From the NCBI GenBank assembly GCA_003222895.1, contig QHXI01000052.1:54109-118108 (forward strand): DNA of 64,000 bases, read 5' to 3'. A program made the translations under genes and the position numbers. This document shows, in pieces, positions 58,273 to 64,000 of this stretch. The DNA is from Acidobacteriota bacterium (GTDB lineage: Bacteria; Acidobacteriota; Blastocatellia; Pyrinomonadales; Pyrinomonadaceae). The notes under the pieces are model-generated. The model had not been told where the DNA came from, searched no databases, and saw only the letters and a list, made by a program, of their open reading frames with translations. The stretch's first letter is position 1. Each line of letters begins with the position of its first letter.

Positions 58273-60177
58273 TTACTTAGCAACGGCTGCTTTCAAATCC
58301 AGCGTGCGAATTATTCGGTGCAGGTTGTTCGGATGGATGCCGAGTGCCTTGGCAGCCTCAGTGTAACTTCCTTTCGCCTGCTCAAGCGCATTGATGACTA
58401 GTTGCCGCTTCGCGTCCTTAACAGCTTCGTAGTACTTCACGCCAATCGTGGCGCTGTTATCGGCAGCATCAAGCACGCGCCGCGGCAAGTCTTCCGGCCC
58501 AATCGTCTCGCGCGATCCCAATACGACCGCCCGTTCAATCGCGTTTTCTAATTCGCGCACGTTTCCGGGCCAATCATAGATTTGCAGCAGAGCGCGCGCT
58601 TCAGACGAGATTCCCGTGATTGCACGTTTGCACTCCTTTGCGTACTTCGCGGCGAAATAACTCGCGAGCAGCGGAATGTCATCACGGCGATCACGGAGCG
58701 CCGGCATTGTGACTTTTACAACATTGAGCCGGTGATAGAGATCAGCACGAAAGTTTCCGGTCTTAATTGCTTCTTCCAAGTTTCGATTCGTGGCGGCGAT
58801 CACTCGCACGTCCAACTCCATTGATCGCGTGCCGCCAAGTCGCTCGATTTTGTGATCCTGCAAGAACCTAAGAAGCTTCGACTGCATTGGCAGCGTCATT
58901 TCGCCAATCTCGTCGAGAAAGACAGTGCCGCCATTTGCGACTTCCAACTTACCTTGCTTCTTTCCGATGGCGCCGGTGAACGCGCCTCTTTCGTGTCCGA
59001 ACAATTCGCTTTCCAGCAGCGTTTCAGTCAACGCGGCGCAATTGATTGGCACGAACGGCTGTGTCGCGCGCGGGCTGTTTGCGTGAATTGCATGCGCGAC
59101 CAACTCTTTTCCAGTGCCGCTCTCGCCGCAGACGAGCACGGCCGACCTCGCTTTTGCCACGCGTTGAATGAAGTCATACACATCCTGCATCGCAGCGCTC
59201 TCGCCGATCATATTGTGTTCGATTGCGAGCGATGATCTGAGCCGGCTGTTCTCTCCTTCCAACCATTCGATCTGTCGCGCGTTTTCCAAAGATACAGCGG
59301 CGATTCCCGCGATACCCATCAACAGTTGCAGATGTCCTTCGTCGAAACTCACGAGCGGATCGCTGGTGTCGAGGTAAATTGCGCCGATGATTTCTTCCAT
59401 CAGCATCAACGGAACACACATCAGCGAACTAATTCGCGCTGTCACTAAGCTCTCGGCAGTTCCCAGCGAATCGCTGGTGGCCACATCATTCACAAGAACC
59501 GTCACAGCTTCGTGGATTACGCGTTCGACGACAGTACGACTAACTTTGACTGGACGGAGGTCATTGCTGCGATTCTTTCCGTGAACCGTCGAGAATTCTT
59601 TGTCATCCTGCGTCAGCAGGATCGCGCCGCGATCCGCGGGCACAACTTCAAAGATCGAATCCAAAATCTCTCGCACGAGTTCCTGCGTGTGACGCAAGCG
59701 ATTGATCCGCGTCGCCACCTTTAGCAACACGCCGAAGTGTCGTTGCGTTCGTTCGTGTTCAGGACCTTGGACTGGAGTCCGTTCTGTGTCGGGCAATAGC
59801 GTTTCGGGCCGGAGCGTTTTTGAGGATTCATAGACGGGATTCGAATCGTCGAGTTGGACCAAATTTCCGGACGTACTTTCTTCGGTGTCTTCAATCAGAA
59901 AAAGTAATTCGATACTTCCCAGTCGCAAATGATCGGAATGCGAAAGGGATTGCTCTTTGATCGGAATGCCATTAACAAACGTCCCATTGGCGCTATCGAG
60001 ATCGCGGATCTTGAATTCGTCGCCGTCACGTCGAATGACGCAGTGGCGTCGCGAGACAGACGGAAGCGGTAAGGGAATGATGTTGCCCGATTCACGACCA
60101 ATTGTGGTCTCGTCGGCGGACAACGGAAAGGTTACTCCTTTTTTCGAGCCGTTGATGGCAACAAGTCTGGGGTTCAT
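58273..60177 (-). CDS. FHA-GAF sigma54-interacting transcriptional activator
   Basis: The 634-residue activator has an N-terminal FHA domain (about 18-100, [26 protein letters not shown] with the phosphothreonine-binding Arg and Ser/Arg/His residues), a GAF domain (about 150-300), an AAA+ domain ([38 protein letters not shown]) and a C-terminal HTH ([21 protein letters not shown]). FHA input suggests control by Ser/Thr kinases instead of a response regulator. The start at 60177 ([11 protein letters not shown]) fits the FHA domain; the upstream 76 codons show no domain. It faces the two-component pair. Confidence 0.93.
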   Translation of the reverse strand: MNPRLVAINGSKKGVTFPLSADETTIGRESGNIIPLPLPSVSRRHCVIRRDGDEFKIRDLDSANGTFVNGIPIKEQSLSHSDHLRLGSIELLFLIEDTEESTSGNLVQLDDSNPVYESSKTLRPETLLPDTERTPVQGPEHERTQRHFGVLLKVATRINRLRHTQELVREILDSIFEVVPADRGAILLTQDDKEFSTVHGKNRSNDLRPVKVSRTVVERVIHEAVTVLVNDVATSDSLGTAESLVTARISSLMCVPLMLMEEIIGAIYLDTSDPLVSFDEGHLQLLMGIAGIAAVSLENARQIEWLEGENSRLRSSLAIEHNMIGESAAMQDVYDFIQRVAKARSAVLVCGESGTGKELVAHAIHANSPRATQPFVPINCAALTETLLESELFGHERGAFTGAIGKKQGKLEVANGGTVFLDEIGEMTLPMQSKLLRFLQDHKIERLGGTRSMELDVRVIAATNRNLEEAIKTGNFRADLYHRLNVVKVTMPALRDRRDDIPLLASYFAAKYAKECKRAITGISSEARALLQIYDWPGNVRELENAIERAVVLGSRETIGPEDLPRRVLDAADNSATIGVKYYEAVKDAKRQLVINALEQAKGSYTEAAKALGIHPNNLHRIIRTLDLKAAVAK

Positions 60178-60700
60178 AACTAACTGATTGCGAAAGCTGA
60201 ACGTCCCAAGCTCTTTCGGCCGCGGCCGAGAGTCTTTGAGACTATCGCTACTGATAGCCCTTACTATCATTTCTGATATGAAAAAGCGAGTAGTTTTCCA
60301 GCGATTCACGGGTTCTTGCTCGGAACAACCGGTTATTGCACAAATCTTTGCTTCGGTGGTCCACCCAAACTCAGCGGCACAGGAATCGCTCTGGAGAGTT
60401 AGCAACTAGGCTTTGGAACGAGCTAAGGGCAGAAATCAAGAATCGCAGGAGATATCACCAAGAAACAATTCCCCACGCCGACAAGGTAGCAGCCGGCAGC
60501 GCACATACCAGCAGAGTTCCTGCTAGCTGAGACCGAGCGACAGCCCGAAGTCCCACCCTTCGGGTTGTTTGTTTTTTTAGCCGTCCAATTCGTTCTTCTG
60601 ATCGCCTTTCCAATTCGATTACGAAAACAGGGCTGGCACAAACTCCCAACTACGAGTATTTTTGTCCTCGGATGCAACAGCTTTTTTCGGAGGCAAGATC
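60178..60700. other. Intergenic region with an orphan terminator
   Basis: About 520 bp separate the divergent FHA activator and the HxlR gene. No protein gene is convincing. A rho-independent terminator on the plus strand (60544-60578) has no protein gene before it, so a small RNA may be transcribed from this spacer. The sequence around 60530-60560 contains AGCTGAGACCGAGCGACAGC, which I do not recognise. Confidence 0.4.
60544..60578 (+). terminator. Rho-independent terminator without an upstream gene
   Basis: CCCGAAG (60544-60550) pairs with CTTCGGG (60558-60564) around a seven-base loop. The T-rich run TTGTTTGTTTTTTT follows at once. The form is typical of intrinsic termination on the plus strand. 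Confidence 0.7.
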
Positions 60701-61195
60701 GTGCGACGACGTAAGATTGACGGATGTCCAATAGCCGGCGCGCTCCAGCTAATCGGCGACAAATGGACCATGCTGGTCGTGCGCGATCTTTTTGCCGGTC
60801 CGAAAAGGACGACGGAACTACTCGAAGATCTCCATCCGATCAGCAGTCGCACCTTGATGGGCCGACTGCGTGAGATGGAGCAGGACGAGCTCATTCTCAG
60901 AAACAACTATGGCGGCTTGCCCCGGCGAGTCGAATACGAACTCACGGATCGTGGCCGTCTTTTGATTCCGCTGCTCGACGCGTTGTTGCATACCGGACTC
61001 GTGCTGGAATGTAACGACTGCCAGGAGCGAAAAGACAGCGCCGGTTATTACTGCGATTTTTGTCCGGAAAGCCGCCACACGGCTGAACCAATCATCGAGC
61101 GATATCAAAGGATCGAATCTATCGAATCGGTCGAATCAATCGAGCCCGTCGAACCGAGCCGTCGACCTAAGGATGATTCGATTGTTTTGTTATGA
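60701..61195 (+). CDS. HxlR-family transcriptional regulator with C-terminal cysteine pairs
   Basis: The 164-residue protein has the HxlR winged-helix: CPIAGALQLIGDKWTMLVVRDLF, SSRTLMGRLREMEQDELI and RRVEYELTDRG. Cys9 aligns with the N-terminal cysteine that senses thiol stress in related regulators. Unusually, a tail holds CNDC (104, 107) and CDFC (118, 121), which could form a zinc ribbon or a redox pair. The last 40 residues are a low-complexity run (ESIESVESIEPVEP). The start is GTG at 60701 with GGAGG seven bases upstream. A VKOR gene follows 35 bp later, so it may control the redox genes. Confidence 0.88.
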   Translation: MRRRKIDGCPIAGALQLIGDKWTMLVVRDLFAGPKRTTELLEDLHPISSRTLMGRLREMEQDELILRNNYGGLPRRVEYELTDRGRLLIPLLDALLHTGLVLECNDCQERKDSAGYYCDFCPESRHTAEPIIERYQRIESIESVESIEPVEPSRRPKDDSIVLL

Positions 61196-61230
61196 TCTGA
61201 CGCACGAGAAAAACATCTCCCGCTTAAACG

Positions 61231-61686
61231 ATGAGCCCCGTTACCGATTCACAAAATAAAATCGCATGGTCGTATCTCATCGCCGCGCTCGTGTCGTTGA
61301 TCGGGCTTGGTGACGCGATCTATTTGACGATTCAAGATCTCACCGGCGCAAGTCTTCGCTGCACCATCGTCTCGGGTTGTTCAGAAGTCCTCAGCAGCAA
61401 GTACGCTCACCTCGGTTCGATCCCGCTTGCATCGGTGGGCGCGCTCGCTTACTTCACATTCTTCAGCTTGGCGATTCTGGCCGCGTTCGGTTACGCAATC
61501 GCGCGATCGATGCTCCCGGGCCTGGTCGCGTTGATGTTTCTGACCACGCTTTGGCTTCTGTATCTGCAAGCATTCGTAATCCACCATTTCTGTCAGTATT
61601 GTTTGCTCTCGGCGGCGGTAACGACAATGCTGCTGCTAATTTTGATTGCCACGCGTCGCACTCGTTCCTGTGCATCAAAACCGTAG
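61231..61686 (+). CDS. Vitamin K epoxide reductase family protein
   Basis: The 151-residue protein has four or five membrane helices, the loop Cys pair Cys44 and Cys50 (CTIVSGCSEVLSSKY), and the active CxxC Cys121-Cys124 in HHFCQYCLLSA. VKOR homologues pass electrons from DsbA-like proteins to quinones, allowing disulfide formation outside the cytoplasm. No fused thioredoxin domain is present, so a separate partner is needed; the DsbA-like gene at 43935 fits. It follows HxlR and precedes a redoxin. Confidence 0.93.
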   Translation: MSPVTDSQNKIAWSYLIAALVSLIGLGDAIYLTIQDLTGASLRCTIVSGCSEVLSSKYAHLGSIPLASVGALAYFTFFSLAILAAFGYAIARSMLPGLVALMFLTTLWLLYLQAFVIHHFCQYCLLSAAVTTMLLLILIATRRTRSCASKP

Positions 61687-61776
61687 TGTTGGGGAAGCTT
61701 TCGGCGGCTTGCCACGTCAAACTCTCGCTGCTAATCTTGGCAGTCAACGCCAACCACTTCTGAAAGGAGTCTCCAA

Positions 61777-62388
61777 ATGAAGAAACAGTACGGAGTTTCT
61801 CTGTTGATAGCATCTCTGGTCATTATCGCGCTCGCCGCGGTTGCTGGTAGCGGCAGCAGCACGGATCTTCCCGCGCCGCCGACAATCGGCACGGTCATCG
61901 ATGACTTCAAACTGCCGGACGCAGACGGAGCCGAACACTCGCTGAAGGCCTTGATGGGAAAGAAAGGCGCGGTGGTGATTTTCGTCGCAACCAAATGCCC
62001 GGTATCGAACGCCTACAACGATCGCATGGAAAAGTTGGCCGAAGACTACAAGGCCAAGGGTATTAACGTCATCGGCATCAATGCGAACAGCACCGAACCG
62101 GCCGCCGAAGTGAAATCGCATGCGGCCGAAAAAGGTCTGAAGTTCACGATCCTGAAGGATGACGGAAACAAGATCGCGGATCGCCTTGGGGCCACGCGCA
62201 CGCCGGAAGCGTACCTGCTCGATACGAACTTCAAGCTGCTCTATCACGGCCGTATCGACAATTCGCAAAAGATCGAAGGGGTCACTTCGAACGATGTGCG
62301 TGAAGCGCTCGATGAGATGCTCGCGGGCAAGGCGATCAGCAAGACCGGCGGCGCGGCGTTTGGTTGCTCGATCAAACGAGTGTCGTAA
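61777..62388 (+). CDS. Exported redoxin/thioredoxin-like protein
   Basis: The 203-residue protein has an N-terminal signal-like helix (about 6-23), then a thioredoxin/peroxiredoxin-like fold. Cys74 in ATKCPVSNAYNDRM takes the place of the usual active site, with a Val-Ser following instead of a second Cys. A conserved-looking cysteine, Cys197, sits near the C-terminus in AAFGCSIKRVS. It may act as a one- or two-Cys thiol peroxidase in the periplasm. AAGGAG precedes its ATG. It lies between VKOR and TlpA genes. Confidence 0.85.
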   Translation: MKKQYGVSLLIASLVIIALAAVAGSGSSTDLPAPPTIGTVIDDFKLPDADGAEHSLKALMGKKGAVVIFVATKCPVSNAYNDRMEKLAEDYKAKGINVIGINANSTEPAAEVKSHAAEKGLKFTILKDDGNKIADRLGATRTPEAYLLDTNFKLLYHGRIDNSQKIEGVTSNDVREALDEMLAGKAISKTGGAAFGCSIKRVS

Positions 62389-62409
62389 CGCAAATTGTTA
62401 ATATGCGTC

Positions 62410-62430
62410 GCGCAAGTTAACAACCTGCGC
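62410..62430. repeat. GCGCAAG/CCTGCGC hairpin
   Basis: A short imperfect palindrome, GCGCAAG-ttaacaa-CCTGCGC, lies in the 49-bp spacer before the TlpA-like gene. It belongs to the CGCAAGYTAAC type found at 45140 and 45897. Confidence 0.5.
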
Positions 62431-62437
62431 AACATCA

Positions 62438-62974
62438 ATGCGTTCATTACTTCTCATCATCAGCCTCGCGATTGTTTCTTCGTTCGTGGGCTTCGCGGCG
62501 CCGGCTCAATTGAACGGCCGCGCTGCGGGGCCTTCGGATATTCGCGAAATCGATCTCGATGGGCTGAAGAAAATCATCCAGCACGATCCGAAAGACACGC
62601 GGCCACTGCTGGTGAACTTCTGGGCGACCTGGTGCGATCCGTGTCGGGAAGAATTTCCGGATTTGGTCAAGGTCGACACTGATTATCGGAACAAAGGACT
62701 GAACTTCGTCGCCGTTTCACTGGATGACGTTTCGGACATCAAGAGCGCGGTCCCGCAGTTTTTGAAAGAAATGAAAGCCACGATGCCGGTCGTTCTGCTA
62801 AACGTCAATGATCCTGAACCGGCAATTAAAGTCGTCGACGCGAACTGGGACGGTCAACTTCCGGCGACGTTTCTTTACGACAAGGACGGTAAAGTTGTCT
62901 ACCGGCATTTCGGCCGCATTCAACCCGCCGAACTTCGCGGCGCCATCGATAAGGAAGTGACCAGTAACAAATAA
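62438..62974 (+). CDS. TlpA/ResA-like thioredoxin-fold protein
   Basis: The 178-residue protein has a signal peptide ([23 protein letters not shown]) and a TlpA-type domain. The active site is Cys66-Asp-Pro-Cys69 in [16 protein letters not shown], and [12 protein letters not shown] carries the cis-Pro. It probably reduces or exchanges disulfides in the periplasm, for instance in cytochrome maturation. Its last codons lie in a heptamer repeat that continues to the purL start. Confidence 0.9.
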   Translation: MRSLLLIISLAIVSSFVGFAAPAQLNGRAAGPSDIREIDLDGLKKIIQHDPKDTRPLLVNFWATWCDPCREEFPDLVKVDTDYRNKGLNFVAVSLDDVSDIKSAVPQFLKEMKATMPVVLLNVNDPEPAIKVVDANWDGQLPATFLYDKDGKVVYRHFGRIQPAELRGAIDKEVTSNK

Positions 62975-62990
62975 CGAGTCACTAATGATC
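62956..62990. repeat. Heptamer-periodic repeat at the tlpA-purL junction
   Basis: Degenerate 7-bp units AGTGACC, AGTAACA, AATAACG, AGTCACT and AATGATC run through the TlpA stop and the purL start codon. The words resemble the GACTAAG/TGACGAG array at 50104-50177. Here the repeat codes for the C-terminal TSNK of TlpA. Confidence 0.5.
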
Positions 62991-64000
62991 ACTCCTGAAG
63001 TAATCGCCGCGCACAACCTAACTCCCGAAGAATTCAACCGCATCAAGGACCTGCTCGGACGAGAGCCGAACCTGGTCGAACTCGGCGTCTTCTCAGTCAT
63101 GTGGTCTGAGCATTGTTCGTACAAATCTTCGCGCATTCACCTGAAGCGTCTGCCGACCACCGGCGAGCGTGTCATCGTTCCGCCGGGAGAGAACGCCGGC
63201 GTCGTCGACATCGGCGAAGGGTGGTGCGCAGCTTTCAAGATCGAATCGCACAACCATCCAAGTTTCATCGAGCCGTTTCAGGGCGCGGCGACCGGCGTCG
63301 GCGGAATCCTGCGCGACATCTTTACGATGGGCGCGCGTCCGGTGGCGGCGCTGAACAGTTTGCGATTTGGCACGCTCGATGATCCCAAGAACGGGCAACG
63401 CAATCGTTCACTACTCGCCGGCGTCGTCGCGGGCATCGCGCATTATGGGAACGCGTTCGGCGTGCCAACAGTCGGTGGCGAAGTCGCCTTCGATGACGCT
63501 TACGCGCTGAATCCGCTCGTCAATGCATTCGCGCTCGGGCTGGTGCGGAAAGATCAGATCTTTTTCGGCAAGGCTGCGGGCGTCGGCAATCCAGTTCTTT
63601 ACGTCGGCGCGAAAACCGGTCGCGATGGTATTCACGGCGCCACGATGGCCTCAGCCGAGTTTGATGAAGAGGCTTTGGAAAAACGTCCGACAGTTCAAGT
63701 CGGCGATCCGTTTCTGGAGAAGCTTTTGTTGGAAGCTTGTCTCGAGGCGATGCGTAGCGGCGCCATCGCCGGCATTCAGGACATGGGCGCCGCCGGCCTG
63801 ACTTGTTCGACCTGCGAGATGGCCGCGCGCGCCGACACGGGAATCGAAATAGATCTGTCGCTGGTGCCGCAACGCGAAACCGGAATGACCGCGTACGAGC
63901 TGCTGCTTTCTGAATCGCAGGAGCGGATGCTGATCGTCGCGCATAAAGGCAGGTCGAAAGAAGTCGTAGAAATTTTCGCCAAGTGGGATTTGGACGCGGT
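62985..64000 (+). CDS. purL: Phosphoribosylformylglycinamidine synthase subunit PurL (5' part, runs off the window)
   Basis: The visible 338 residues match the N-terminal half of the small PurL: the start [57 protein letters not shown] (catalytic His and ATP-linked Glu), [17 protein letters not shown], and [17 protein letters not shown]. PurL makes FGAM from FGAR with ammonia from PurQ, bridged by PurS; both partners are encoded at 45186-46188 on the other strand. The frame is open to the window edge, where a small PurL of about 730 residues would continue. The ATG lies inside a heptamer repeat and has no strong ribosome-binding site. Confidence 0.95.
   Translation, partial: MITPEVIAAHNLTPEEFNRIKDLLGREPNLVELGVFSVMWSEHCSYKSSRIHLKRLPTTGERVIVPPGENAGVVDIGEGWCAAFKIESHNHPSFIEPFQGAATGVGGILRDIFTMGARPVAALNSLRFGTLDDPKNGQRNRSLLAGVVAGIAHYGNAFGVPTVGGEVAFDDAYALNPLVNAFALGLVRKDQIFFGKAAGVGNPVLYVGAKTGRDGIHGATMASAEFDEEALEKRPTVQVGDPFLEKLLLEACLEAMRSGAIAGIQDMGAAGLTCSTCEMAARADTGIEIDLSLVPQRETGMTAYELLLSESQERMLIVAHKGRSKEVVEIFAKWDLDA

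Noticed and set aside
60178..60405. N-terminal extension of the FHA activator by 76 residues
   Set aside because: The FHA domain begins at [10 protein letters not shown], and the extra residues show no domain or signal peptide.
60410..60580. Known riboswitch, 6S RNA or SRP RNA
   Set aside because: The terminator is clear, but no conserved core of these RNAs could be recognised by eye.
60423..60731. Minus-strand frame of about 100 residues in the spacer near HxlR
   Set aside because: It is antisense to the terminator and the HxlR start, and its composition is not protein-like.
1..64000. Genomic island, prophage or insertion sequence
   Set aside because: No integrase, transposase, phage structural gene or attachment repeat is seen. 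The tRNA-Ala gene has no duplicated 3' end in the window.

Overview
The window is a densely coded bacterial chromosome segment with G+C in the mid-50s by eye. It holds about 60 protein genes, one tRNA, and no phage, integrase, insertion-sequence transposase or CRISPR array that I can see. The best guess for the host is an acidobacterium of the class Blastocatellia. The reasons are the Asn/Ser-rich lipoprotein linker, the DUF4097, DUF4870 and DUF1990 proteins, a carboxypeptidase-regulatory-domain barrel, large PDZ/GAF/PAS histidine kinases, and intergenic regions full of small palindromes. This placement is inference and is not proved by any marker gene here.

Layout. 0-3.4 kb: a UDP-GlcNAc 2-epimerase homologue and a two-domain dehydrogenase of a glycan pathway. 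3.7-5.6 kb: small membrane proteins and a HicB/HicA toxin-antitoxin pair whose toxin seems to lack one base. 5.7-10.6 kb: two hotdog thioesterases, a HAD hydrolase, a benzoate-CoA-ligase-like enzyme, a truncated TIGR01777 gene and a DUF4097 protein. 10.87 kb: tRNA-Ala(GGC). 11-33.5 kb: a large surface-polysaccharide locus with an SGNH protein, a degenerate sulfatase-fold protein, glycosyltransferases, a Wzm/Wzt ABC exporter, a second WecB, a FabH/ACP/SGNH/MBOAT acylation cassette, methyltransferases, a 1000-residue methyltransferase-GT4-GT2 fusion, TylF- and CmcI-like methyltransferases, and a polytopic GT39-like protein. 33.5-51.5 kb: mixed housekeeping genes (gluconokinase, transketolase, quinone oxidoreductase, enoyl-CoA hydratase, hydroxyacyl-CoA dehydrogenase, thioredoxin reductase, DsbA-like protein, purQ, purS, purB, WalJ-like and M16 hydrolases). 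51.7-60.2 kb: an outer-membrane barrel, a 1000-residue PDZ histidine kinase, its sigma54 response regulator, and a convergent FHA-GAF sigma54 activator. 60.7-64 kb: an HxlR regulator with extra cysteines, a thiol-redox group (VKOR, redoxin, TlpA) and the start of purL.

How the genes fit together. In the glycan locus, epimerases supply sugar nucleotides, GT2/GT4 enzymes build the chain, methyltransferases and the FabH-ACP-MBOAT-SGNH set decorate it, and Wzm/Wzt export it. VKOR and the DsbA-like protein could form an oxidative protein-folding pathway even though they lie 17 kb apart. The most unusual feature is the intergenic DNA. At least six loci carry strictly 7-bp-periodic repeats, mostly arranged as inverted arms. 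A second superfamily of 70-120 bp palindromes with GTCAG...CTGAC ends touches stop codons, supplies a lipoprotein signal peptide, and has left a fragment inside transketolase. Other hairpins keep the same loop while their stems change.
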